The position numbers and the translations under genes are program-made. From CAIQIA01 sp049317465 (lineage in GTDB: Bacteria > Cyanobacteriota > Cyanobacteriia > PCC-6307 > Cyanobiaceae): a DNA stretch of 53,694 nt. Shown here in pieces: positions 42,293-49,744 of the stretch. The stretch spans positions 1-53,694 of the forward strand of contig JBMOIF010000006.1 of the NCBI GenBank assembly GCA_049317465.1, read 5' to 3'. Within the stretch, counting starts at the first letter, position 1. Each line of letters starts with the position of its first letter. Under the pieces are notes generated by a model that saw only the letters and a program-made list of their open reading frames with translations, was not told the DNA's origin and ran no database searches.

Positions 42293-42315
42293 GGTGTCGT
42301 TGGTGTGAGAACAGA

Positions 42316-42335
42316 GGAGGGAGCGATGTCCCTCC
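42316..42335 (-). promoter_or_regulatory. Hairpin in the leader of the peptide operon
   Basis: GGAGGGA (42316-42322) and TCCCTCC (42329-42335) are perfectly complementary around GCGATG. In the minus-strand transcript the hairpin ends 24 bases before the peptide 2 start. It could be an operator or a translation-control stem. The rest of 42293-42463 is a very GC-rich spacer shared with the divergent ktrB gene. Confidence 0.45.
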
Positions 42336-42463
42336 CGACTCCGGTGTAGGGGGAGCCGTGGCCCTGACCTCGGCGAGCGGCGGCGTCGGTGCGAGGCAGG
42401 GGCGCCCTGCGCCGCCCCTGCGGCGGCCCCGCCTAACCTGGCGGCGTCGGGTGTTGGCAGGGC

Positions 42464-43843
42464 GTGGTGACGCGGGCACGGCGACGGTGGTGGCGGCGTC
42501 TCGACGTGCCCCAGTTCACCGTCCTCAGCGGAGGCCTCGTGATTGCGGTGGGCACCGTGCTGCTGGCCCTGCCCATCTGCTCCAGCGACAGCGTCGGACT
42601 CTGGGAATCCCTGTTCACCGTCACCTCGGCGATCACGGTGACGGGCCTCTCGATCATCGATGTGGGCCGGGAGCTCACACCCGTCGGCCAGGGGCTGCTG
42701 GCGCTGCTGATCCTTGTCGGCGGCCTCGGGCTGATGGCCATCACCTCGGTGCTGCAGGGTGTCGTGCTCGGGGGCGGCGCCCTGCGCCAGCGTCTCGACC
42801 GCGGTCGTTCCCTCGATGTCTACGGCGTCGGCGCGGTGGGAGACACCCTGCGGGCCGTGCTGCGCATGGCCGCCGTGGTCATCGGCGCCGGAGTCCTGCT
42901 GCTGTTCCTCTTCGGGTTCCGCGATATCGAGGACCCCGGTCGCCGGCTGTGGGTGGCCCTCTTTCACGCCATCAGCGCCTACAACAACGCCGGTTTCGGC
43001 CTCTTCAGCACCAATCTCGAGGCGTATCGCGACGATCTGGTCGTCAATGCCGTCATTGCCGTGCTGATCGTGATGGGCGGCATCGGCTGGCGGGTCTGCC
43101 GCGAGCTCTGGGGGCTGCGGTCCCGCCGGCGCCTGGGCCTGTCCCTGCACACCTGGCTGGTGCTGCGCAGCACACTGGCGCTGCTCGGCCTCGGCACCCT
43201 GGCGCTGCTGCTCACCGAGCGCTTCGCGCCCGATGGGCTGCTGACCTCCCTCGGCCCCCTGCAGCAGCTGCGGGTCAGCCTGTTCCATGCCGTCAGTGCC
43301 CGCACGGCGGGCTTCAACACCGTGCCGCTGTCGCTGCACACCTTTTCGGATGCGGCCCTGCTGGTGCTGGTGGTGCTGATGTTCATCGGTGCCAGTCCGG
43401 GGGGCACCGGTGGTGGCGTCAAGACCACCACCATCGCCGTGCTGGTGGCGGCCACCCGCTCCACCCTGCAGGGCCGCGAGGATGTGGTCATCCGCCGGCG
43501 GCGTCTGGAGCCCGAGGTGTTGCTGCGGGCGGTGGGGGTGGTGCTGGCCTCCCTGGCTTTCGTGGTGCTGATGGCCCTGCTGCTCGGTCTCGGGCCGACC
43601 AGCGGCGGGGAGCCGTCCCTGCCGCGGTTCACGTTCCTCGAGAAGCTGTTCACCTGCGTCTCGGCATTCGCCACGGTCGGTCTCGACGTGGGCGTCACGG
43701 CCCGGCTGTCGCGCTGGGGCCAGCTGGTGCTGATGGTGGGTATGTTCGTGGGACGCCTCGGCATCCTGCTGACCCTGTCGGCCGTTTATGGGACCAGGCC
43801 GCTGGCCAGGGTGCGGTACCCCGTTGATGATCTGATTCTGTGA
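42464..43843 (+). CDS. ktrB: Potassium/sodium uptake channel subunit, TrkH/KtrB family
   Basis: The 459-residue membrane protein has the four pore-loop repeats of the family: TSAITVTGLS (about 48-57), SAYNNAGFG (about 173-181), SARTAGFNT (about 281-289), and SAFATVGLDVG (about 400-410). Each carries the selectivity Gly. It should pair with the regulatory subunit encoded immediately downstream (four-base GTGA overlap). It serves K+ uptake and osmotic adaptation. The GTG at 42464 is used. A second GTG follows at 42467. It diverges from the peptide operon. Confidence 0.92.
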   Translation: MVTRARRRWWRRLDVPQFTVLSGGLVIAVGTVLLALPICSSDSVGLWESLFTVTSAITVTGLSIIDVGRELTPVGQGLLALLILVGGLGLMAITSVLQGVVLGGGALRQRLDRGRSLDVYGVGAVGDTLRAVLRMAAVVIGAGVLLLFLFGFRDIEDPGRRLWVALFHAISAYNNAGFGLFSTNLEAYRDDLVVNAVIAVLIVMGGIGWRVCRELWGLRSRRRLGLSLHTWLVLRSTLALLGLGTLALLLTERFAPDGLLTSLGPLQQLRVSLFHAVSARTAGFNTVPLSLHTFSDAALLVLVVLMFIGASPGGTGGGVKTTTIAVLVAATRSTLQGREDVVIRRRRLEPEVLLRAVGVVLASLAFVVLMALLLGLGPTSGGEPSLPRFTFLEKLFTCVSAFATVGLDVGVTARLSRWGQLVLMVGMFVGRLGILLTLSAVYGTRPLARVRYPVDDLIL

Positions 43844-44544
43844 CCACGACCCCGCAGTCCTCCTGGTGGCGCGATGGCGCCGATGCCGGATACGCCGTCA
43901 TCGGTCTTGGTCGTTTCGGGGCGGCCGTCTGCGAAGAGTTGATCGAGGCCGGCGTGCCGCTGCTGGCCGTCGACGCCAGCGAGAGGGCCATCGATGAGCT
44001 GCTGCAGCGAGATCCCGCCCTGGAGGCACGGGTGGCCGACTGCACCGATGAGGAATCCCTGCGGGAGGCCGGGGTGCTCGACATGCCCACCGTGGTGGTG
44101 GCCATCGGCAGCCCCATTGAGGTGAGTGTCACAGCCACCCTCATCGCCCGGGTGGCGAGCGGCACCCGGGTGAAGCGCGTGATCGCCCGGGCCAGCAGCC
44201 AGCTGCATCAGACGATGCTGCAGCGGCTCGGGGCCGACCTGGTGGTGTTTCCCTCCCGGCAGGAGGGCCTGCGGCTCGGGCGCGAACTGGCGCGGCCGGG
44301 ACTGCTGGAGCGCCTGCGCCTTGACGGTCGCCATGCGATCGAGGAGCGCCGGACGCCCCGGGCCTTTGTTGGCCGTACCCTCGCCGAGCTGGATCTCAGG
44401 CCCCGCTGGGGGGTGGCCGTGCTGGCGGCCGGCCCAGACCATGGGCTGACGGTGAATCCCCCGGCCGACCTGAGGCTGCAGGCGGGAGATCTGCTGGTGC
44501 TGATGGGAACGAACGAGTCCCTGGCCCAGATTCCGGGCGGCTGA
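43840..44544 (+). CDS. ktrA: Potassium uptake regulatory subunit, TrkA/KtrA (RCK domains)
   Basis: The 234-residue protein has an RCK-N Rossmann domain beginning YAVIGLGRFGAAVCEELIEAG (GxGxxG nucleotide site, about 18-38). Acidic LLAVDAS and ARVADCTDEE follow, then an RCK-C domain from about 150, ending in LQAGDLLVLMGT. It binds ATP/ADP or NAD(H) and gates the KtrB pore. The GTG start overlaps the ktrB stop. It is the last island gene before tRNA-Thr. Confidence 0.92.
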   Translation: MTTTPQSSWWRDGADAGYAVIGLGRFGAAVCEELIEAGVPLLAVDASERAIDELLQRDPALEARVADCTDEESLREAGVLDMPTVVVAIGSPIEVSVTATLIARVASGTRVKRVIARASSQLHQTMLQRLGADLVVFPSRQEGLRLGRELARPGLLERLRLDGRHAIEERRTPRAFVGRTLAELDLRPRWGVAVLAAGPDHGLTVNPPADLRLQAGDLLVLMGTNESLAQIPGG

Positions 44545-44580
44545 TTGGGCCCCGCCCGGGCAGCAGGGCGCCCTCCAACA

Positions 44581-44652
44581 AGCCGGCTAACGGATTTGAA
44601 CCGATGGCCTTCGCTTTACAAAAGCGCTGCTCTACCGCTGAGCTAAGCCGGC
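44581..44652 (-). tRNA. tRNA-Thr (anticodon UGU)
   Basis: On the minus strand the 72-base gene folds as a tRNA. The acceptor GCCGGCT (44652-44646) pairs with AGCCGGC (44588-44582). A D-arm AGCTCAGCGGTAGAGC and an anticodon loop with TGT flanked by a GCTTT/AAAGC stem follow. The T-loop is GGTTCAAATCC. The 3' CCA is not encoded. The island begins directly at its 3' side. Confidence 0.96.
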
Positions 44653-44668
44653 CGGATCCCTGTCGGGA

Positions 44669-44980
44669 TCAGCCCCAATCTACTGCTGCCCCCCGCAGCC
44701 ACCAGAGCACCAGTTCCGTGCGATTGCGGGTGCCACTGCGCCGCAGCATCGCCTGCACGTGGCTCTCGACCGTGCGTTCCGACAACTGAAGTTCTCCCGC
44801 CGCCCGTCCGTTCGTCCAGCCGAGCAGCAGCAGATCCAGCACCTGGCGCTGGGCCGGTGTGAACAGGCCCGGAGTGCCGGGTTCCGGGGTGGCGCCAGGA
44901 CGGTGAGAATGGATCAAGGCAGGACGGGATGCTGCCCGTTCAGGATTCCCCCCTGGCCAGCAGCTGCAGCGCCGAATCAC
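44669..44980 (-). CDS. Small LuxR-type helix-turn-helix protein
   Basis: The C-terminal 65 residues form a LuxR/GerE HTH: LFTPAQRQVLDLLLLGWTNGRAAGELQLSERTVESHVQAMLRRSG. No receiver domain is present. The frame opens with a GTG at 44980 inside minE (41-base overlap). A TTG at 44917 would avoid the overlap. I recall a similar small regulator beside minE and tRNA-Thr in other picocyanobacteria, which supports it as native. The target genes are unknown. Confidence 0.75.
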   Translation of the reverse strand: MIRRCSCWPGGNPERAASRPALIHSHRPGATPEPGTPGLFTPAQRQVLDLLLLGWTNGRAAGELQLSERTVESHVQAMLRRSGTRNRTELVLWWLRGAAVDWG

Positions 44981-45236
44981 GCACCCGCCGGATCGGCAGG
45001 TTGGCCACCAGGGCGGTGGTGCGTTCCTCGGTCTCGAGGCTCACGTCGCCGCCCTCCAGGTCGAGCTCGACGTACTTTTGAACCACCGCCAGGATCTCGC
45101 GGCGCATCTGCTCGAGCAGTTCGGGGTTGAGGTCGGCCCGATCGTGGGCGAGCACCAGCTGCAGGCGGGCCTTGGCCGTGGAGGCGCTGGCAGGGCTGCG
45201 GCCGACCAGGCGGTCGAAGAGATCACGCATGGTCAT
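44940..45236 (-). CDS. minE: Cell division topological specificity factor MinE
   Basis: The 98-residue protein has the membrane-binding and anti-MinCD N-terminus MRDLFDRLVGR and the central AKARLQLVLAHDRADLNPELLEQMRREILAVV with the MinD-contact helix. A conserved C-terminal dimer domain follows. It releases MinD from the membrane and sets the oscillation that places the Z ring. It follows minD after three bases. Confidence 0.95.
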   Translation of the reverse strand: MTMRDLFDRLVGRSPASASTAKARLQLVLAHDRADLNPELLEQMRREILAVVQKYVELDLEGGDVSLETEERTTALVANLPIRRVRDSALQLLARGES

Positions 45237-45239
45237 GGC

Positions 45240-46055
45240 TCAGAAGATGCGCTTGTTCATGAGGTCGCGGACCCGGGCCCGGAAGCCACGGTTGAGCTCG
45301 CTGGGGTTGGGCACCGGAATCTCCTCCCCCCGCAGACGCTTGGCGATGTTCCGGTAAGCCTGGGCCGCCGGCGAGCGGCTGCCGTTCAGGGTGAGCGGTT
45401 CGCCCTTGTTGGTGCTCACGATCACCTGCTCGTCCTCGAGCACCAGGCCCAGCAGCGGCAAGGCCAGGATGTCGGTCACATCGCTGACGCCGAGCATCTC
45501 CTGGTTGGCCATCATCTTCGGCCGCACCCGGTTCAGCACCAGCGCCACCGGATTGATGCCCTGGCTCTGCAGCAGCCCCACCACCCGGTCGGCATCGCGC
45601 ACCGCCGACACCTCGGGGGTGGTGATCACGATGGCTTCTTCGGCGGCGGCGGCGGCGTTCCGGAATCCGTCTTCAATGCCGGCCGGGGCATCGATGAGAA
45701 TCACATCAACGAGGGGCTTGATCAGCTCGACGATGCGCTTCATGTCGTCGGGCTTGAGCCAGTCGAGCATGCGCGGGTTGCCTGCCGGAAGCAGCGACAG
45801 GTTCGGCACCTGCTTGTGCTTCACCATGGCCTGCTCGAGCCGGCAGGTGCCCGACAGCACCTCCTGGGCCGTGTAGACGATGCGGTTCTCGAGGCCCAGC
45901 AGCAGATCGAGGTTGCGCAGGCCGAAATCGGCATCCAGGACCGCCGTGCGGACCCCTTCGCCGGCCAGGGCGATGCCCAGGTTGGCGGTGAGGGTCGTCT
46001 TGCCCACACCGCCCTTGCCCGAGCAGATGAGGATGGTGCGAGGAGTGGAGCTCAC
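45240..46055 (-). CDS. minD: Septum site-determining ATPase MinD
   Basis: The 271-residue ParA/MinD protein has the deviant Walker A CSGKGGVGKTT (about 11-21), the switch I DADFGLRNLD, and Walker B VILIDAPAGIEDGF. A C-terminal amphipathic helix (GFRARVRDLMNKRIF) serves as the membrane-targeting sequence. It recruits MinC to the membrane. In relatives minC is next upstream. Here three plus-strand genes intervene. Confidence 0.97.
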   Translation of the reverse strand: MSSTPRTILICSGKGGVGKTTLTANLGIALAGEGVRTAVLDADFGLRNLDLLLGLENRIVYTAQEVLSGTCRLEQAMVKHKQVPNLSLLPAGNPRMLDWLKPDDMKRIVELIKPLVDVILIDAPAGIEDGFRNAAAAAEEAIVITTPEVSAVRDADRVVGLLQSQGINPVALVLNRVRPKMMANQEMLGVSDVTDILALPLLGLVLEDEQVIVSTNKGEPLTLNGSRSPAAQAYRNIAKRLRGEEIPVPNPSELNRGFRARVRDLMNKRIF

Positions 46056-46171
46056 GTTCGGGAGATCGGCAGCACGGTCTGGCCTGGGATGGACAGGCGA
46101 CCGGCGCCGAACCTACTCCCAGGGGACGTCGTGGCGCCATCCTGGAGGAACCAGCCGCCCCTGACGACCCC

Positions 46172-47179
46172 ATGACCACCGGATGCGACAGCCGCGGGCA
46201 CCGGCAACGGCTGCTGGTGATGCCTGACGACGGTGTCGAGGCCGTGCTGGAGCTGATCGATGCCGCCGCCGAGAGCCTGCTGCTGAAGCAGTTCAAGCTG
46301 CAGTCGGAGCCGGTGCAGCAGGCCCTGCTGCGGGCCCACGACCGTGGCGTGTCCGTGCGGGTGATGCTCAATCCCCACACCTCCGGCGGTGACCGCTGGA
46401 ACGATGCCGTCTTCGGGCAGCTGCAGGACCACGGCATCGACGTCCGCTGGACCAGCGAGGCCTTTGCGGTCACCCATGAAAAATCGATGGTGATCGACGG
46501 CCGTGAGGCCCTGATCGCCACCTTCAACCTGGCCGACAAGTACTTCAGCGAGACCCGTGATTACGGCATCGTCACCAGTTCCCCGGCGGCGGTGCGGCAG
46601 GTCACTGAAGGGTTCGAGGCCGACTGGCAGCGGGCCGAGTTCGCCCCCGATCTGGAGGTGGGCCTGGTCTGGAGCAGCCGCCACAGCCGCGGCCAGATGG
46701 CTCGCCTGATCGACGGTGCCCGCGACGAGCTGCTGGTGCAGCACCCCAAGTTCGTGGATGCCGTCATCCTCGACCGGCTGCTGGCGGCCCGCGAGCGGGG
46801 GGCCAGCGTGCATGTGCTCTGCGGTGGCAAGCACGGCATCTCGGACTGGGACATCTACGACACCTTCTCGAGCCTGCGGCTGCTCGAGCGGGGCGGGGTG
46901 AAGGTGAGGCGTCAGAAACACCTCAAGCTGCACGCCAAGCTGATCGTGGTCGACCGCCGTTCGGCGCTGATCGGTTCGATGAACATCGACCGCAGCGCCT
47001 TCGATCTGCGTCGCGAGCTCGGCATCGAGACCGATGCCCCCGAAGTCATCGACCGCTGCTGCGAGCTCTTCCACGACGACTGGCACGCCGCCCAACCCTT
47101 CAGCGCCCCCGATCCCCTCGATCCGACGCTGCACGAGGAGGGGGAACTGCCGCCCGACCCCCACTTCATCCACGACTGA
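46172..47179 (+). CDS. Phospholipase D-like (cardiolipin synthase-like) protein
   Basis: The 335-residue protein has two HKD motifs, HEKSMVIDGREALIATFN (about 104-121) and HAKLIVVDRRSALIGSMN (about 256-273), the paired catalytic site of the PLD superfamily. It has no N-terminal transmembrane helices, unlike classic cardiolipin synthase, so it may be a cytoplasmic or peripheral phosphodiesterase or transphosphatidylase. It lies on the plus strand between minD and minC, next to the chromate transporter genes, as part of an apparent insertion. Confidence 0.85.
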   Translation: MTTGCDSRGHRQRLLVMPDDGVEAVLELIDAAAESLLLKQFKLQSEPVQQALLRAHDRGVSVRVMLNPHTSGGDRWNDAVFGQLQDHGIDVRWTSEAFAVTHEKSMVIDGREALIATFNLADKYFSETRDYGIVTSSPAAVRQVTEGFEADWQRAEFAPDLEVGLVWSSRHSRGQMARLIDGARDELLVQHPKFVDAVILDRLLAARERGASVHVLCGGKHGISDWDIYDTFSSLRLLERGGVKVRRQKHLKLHAKLIVVDRRSALIGSMNIDRSAFDLRRELGIETDAPEVIDRCCELFHDDWHAAQPFSAPDPLDPTLHEEGELPPDPHFIHD

Positions 47180-47188
47180 GGCCGATCC

Positions 47189-47761
47189 ATGAGCGACGCA
47201 GCCCCGATCGCCCAGCCCCCCGGCCTGCGGGCGCTCTTCGGCGGCATGCTGCAGGTGGCCCTGTCGGCCTTCGGCGGCGGATTGAGCGCCTGGAGCCAGC
47301 GCATCATCGTTGACCAGCGGGCCTGGCTCAGCGAGGAGAGCTTTCTCACCGGCCTGACGGTGGCGCGGCTGTTCCCGGGGCCGAACCAGATCAACATGGC
47401 CGTCTACGTGGGGGCCTGGTTCCGGGGGCTGCCGGGGGCAGTGGCGGCGGTGGCCGGGATGCTGCTGCTGCCCTTCGCCCTGCTGCTGCTGCTGGGGGTG
47501 ATCTATTTCCGGGTGCACACCATCCCCGCCGTCGACCGGGTGCTGCTGGGGGTGGTCGCCGCCGCCGCCGGTCTGGCCCTGTCGATGGGTTTCCGCATCC
47601 TGCGCACCTACCGCCGCGACCCCCTGGCCCTGGTGCTGGCGACGGTCACCTTCGCGGCGCTGCAGGGACTGCACCTCTCGCTGATTCCGGTGGTGCTGGT
47701 GCTCGGTCCGCTGGCGATGCTGCTCTACTGGCCCCGGCAGGGGGCCGGAGAGACCCGATGA
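47189..47761 (+). CDS. chrA: Chromate transporter, short-chain subunit 1
   Basis: The 190-residue protein is one CHR domain with six predicted helices. The motifs are LSAFGGGLSAWSQR near the N-terminus and LFPGPNQINMAVYVG (about 62-76). Short-chain CHR proteins work as pairs. The partner gene overlaps by four bases (ATGA). It exports chromate, or possibly sulfate-like anions, from the cell. It is nine bases after the PLD-like gene. Confidence 0.88.
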   Translation: MSDAAPIAQPPGLRALFGGMLQVALSAFGGGLSAWSQRIIVDQRAWLSEESFLTGLTVARLFPGPNQINMAVYVGAWFRGLPGAVAAVAGMLLLPFALLLLLGVIYFRVHTIPAVDRVLLGVVAAAAGLALSMGFRILRTYRRDPLALVLATVTFAALQGLHLSLIPVVLVLGPLAMLLYWPRQGAGETR

Positions 47762-48330
47762 TGCCGCCGGACCTCGACCCCTGGCAGACCCTGCTGCAGG
47801 TGGTGGGCACCTTTCTGCGCCTGTCGCTGTTCTCCCTGGGCGGCGGCAACACCCTGCTGCAGGAGTACCACCACCTGGCGGTCGACACCTTTCACTGGGT
47901 CACGGCCCGCCAGTTCGTGGACCTCTACGCCCTTGCCGAGGCGGCGCCGGGCCCCAGCTCGATGATCGTGGGACTGCTCGGCCTGGGGGCCGGCTGGCGC
48001 CACGGGACGGCCTGGGCCCTGGTCACCGCCGTCGCGGCCGAGGTGGCGGTGCTGCTGCCATCGACCCTGGTCATGGTGCTGGCGGTGCTCAACTGGAACC
48101 GGCTGCGGGACGCCCCGGTGCGGGTGGCCTTCGAGCGGGGCCTCGGCCCCATCACCCTCGGCATCCTGTTCTCGGTGGGGGTGACGGTGATCAAGACCGC
48201 CGACCATGGACCGGTGGCTCTGCTGATCTCGCTGGTGGCCTGCGGTCTGATGCTCTTCACACGGGTGTCGCCCCTGTGGTTCATGGCCGTTGCAGGTCTG
48301 CTGGGGTGGCTGGGGTTGGTCCCGTCATGA
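47758..48330 (+). CDS. chrA: Chromate transporter, short-chain subunit 2
   Basis: The second CHR domain (190 residues) has LSLFSLGGGNTLLQEYHHLAV and LAEAAPGPSSMIVGLLG, the PGP motif that pairs with the first subunit. Five to six helices follow. Its last 50 bases overlap the 3' end of minC on the other strand, a sign that the insertion has trimmed or replaced the normal spacer. Confidence 0.88.
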   Translation: MMPPDLDPWQTLLQVVGTFLRLSLFSLGGGNTLLQEYHHLAVDTFHWVTARQFVDLYALAEAAPGPSSMIVGLLGLGAGWRHGTAWALVTAVAAEVAVLLPSTLVMVLAVLNWNRLRDAPVRVAFERGLGPITLGILFSVGVTVIKTADHGPVALLISLVACGLMLFTRVSPLWFMAVAGLLGWLGLVPS

Positions 48331-48982
48331 TCGGCAGGCCCAGCCGCACCGGCCGGATGCGGATGTCGCCCTCCACCAGGGTCGCCTCCTCGGCCTGACC
48401 CTCGGAGGGCATCTCTTCGGGGCCCCGGGCCACGGCGGCGGCGATCCGCAGCTGCAGGGGCCGCAGCTGCAGAGCCACGATGCGGGCGCCCCGTTCCCCG
48501 TCCCTGCCGGCATGGGCGATGCCCCGCAGCCGACCGAAGACGAGCACGTCGCCGCCGGCGCTCACCCGGGCACCGGGGTTGACATCCCCCACCACCAGCA
48601 CGGCCCCCTCGGCGTCCAGGTGTTCCCCCGCCCGCAGGGTGCCGCGGTGGATCAGCAGATCCCGGGGCGGCGGTTCCGCCGTTGCCGCCACCGCTGGCAG
48701 CAGGGGCCAGCCCCGGGCCGTTGCCGCCACCCGGGTGAGGCCGTCGTCGGCCACCAGCGAATCCAGCACCAGCCCTGCCCGGGTCAGCCGACCCTCCAGC
48801 AGGGCCAGATCGGCCTGGGTCAGCCGCCAGTCGTGGCTCTGCAGCCGCAGCGGCCCCGGCGGTGGCTCCGCCCCCAGGGCATGGTCGACGCTGCTGGCCA
48901 GGTCGCCGCTGGCCTCGGCGGCGCGCCCCAGCGAGAGCAGATGCAGGCCCCCCGGGGGAGCGGCGTGGAAACGGGCGACCAT
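48281..48982 (-). CDS. minC: Septum site-determining protein MinC
   Basis: The 233-residue protein has a poorly conserved N-terminal domain. The C-terminal beta-helix (about 118-205) is clear: LIHRGTLRAGEHLDAEGAVLVVGDVNPGARVSAGGDVLVFGRLRGIAHAG, with the RSGQ-like D/N-P-G-A turn used to bind MinD. MinC blocks FtsZ assembly away from midcell. The start at 48982 leaves 48 bases to the divergent HAD gene. The stop lies within chrA. It is separated from minD by about 2.2 kb. Confidence 0.92.
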   Translation of the reverse strand: MVARFHAAPPGGLHLLSLGRAAEASGDLASSVDHALGAEPPPGPLRLQSHDWRLTQADLALLEGRLTRAGLVLDSLVADDGLTRVAATARGWPLLPAVAATAEPPPRDLLIHRGTLRAGEHLDAEGAVLVVGDVNPGARVSAGGDVLVFGRLRGIAHAGRDGERGARIVALQLRPLQLRIAAAVARGPEEMPSEGQAEEATLVEGDIRIRPVRLGLPIMTGPTPATPADLQRP

Positions 48983-49030
48983 CGGCTTGGGGCAGCGGCG
49001 TGAAGATAGGTCTCTGCCGCGCCAGCGCCT

Positions 49031-49744
49031 GTGCATCCCCCGGCCACCGTGTTCTGTGACTTCGACGGCACGGTCACCGGCGAGGACAGCTTCGATGCCG
49101 TGGCCGTCGCGGTGGCGCCCGAGCTCTGGGGACGGTTGAAGCGCCAGCTGTTCGCCTTCGAGCTGACCCTGCGCCAGGCCATGGCCGAACTGGCCGCCGG
49201 GCTCGGCCCGTCGGACCTGGCGGCGATGGTGGCCCACATGGACCACTTCAGACCCAGGCCAGGCTTTGTGCCGTTCCTCGATGCCCTCGACCGGGCCGGC
49301 ATCCCCTTCGTGCTGGTGTCCGGGGGACTGCAGCCGCTGGTGGAGCGGGTGCTGGCACCCCATCGGGGTCGTCTGCACGCCCTGGTGGCGGCGCAGGTGG
49401 GGGCGGCGCCCAGCGGCGGGCTGGTGTTTCACTCCCCCTGGAGTGACGACGAGGAACTGGTGGCCAAGGCCCGGGTGCTCGACCGTTACGGCCGCGGGCG
49501 ACGGGTGGTGATCGGCGATTCGATCACCGACCTCGGCATGGCTCAGGTCGCCGATCTGGTCTTTGCCCGCGAACCGCTCTGCGACTGGCTGACGCAACGG
49601 GGCATCAGCCATCACCGCTGGCACGACTTCGATGATGTGGCCGCGGTGCTCAGGGCCGAGGGTCTGCTGCGGCCAGCTGCCGCCGCAGCTCCCGGCTCAC
49701 CGGCCGCGGATGCAGAAGCCAGGCCAGCTCCCGCGGCCGGCTGA
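49031..49744 (+). CDS. HAD-superfamily phosphatase (MtnX/SerB-like)
   Basis: The 237-residue protein has HAD motif I VFCDFDGTVTGEDSF (about 7-21, nucleophile Asp10, acid Asp12), motif II VLVSGG (about 96-101), and motif IV GDSITDLGMA (about 163-172). This matches IB-type phosphatases such as MtnX (methionine salvage) or phosphoserine phosphatase. A GTG start at 49031 is used. The Ala/Pro-rich tail overlaps the end of the HD gene by 95 bases. It is the only plus-strand gene between minC and ctpA. Confidence 0.82.
   Translation: MHPPATVFCDFDGTVTGEDSFDAVAVAVAPELWGRLKRQLFAFELTLRQAMAELAAGLGPSDLAAMVAHMDHFRPRPGFVPFLDALDRAGIPFVLVSGGLQPLVERVLAPHRGRLHALVAAQVGAAPSGGLVFHSPWSDDEELVAKARVLDRYGRGRRVVIGDSITDLGMAQVADLVFAREPLCDWLTQRGISHHRWHDFDDVAAVLRAEGLLRPAAAAAPGSPAADAEARPAPAAG

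Noticed and set aside
42358..43827. Plus-strand frame of 489 codons offset from ktrB
   Set aside because: It is Arg/Gly/Ala-rich with no membrane segments, whereas the ktrB frame has all four pore loops.
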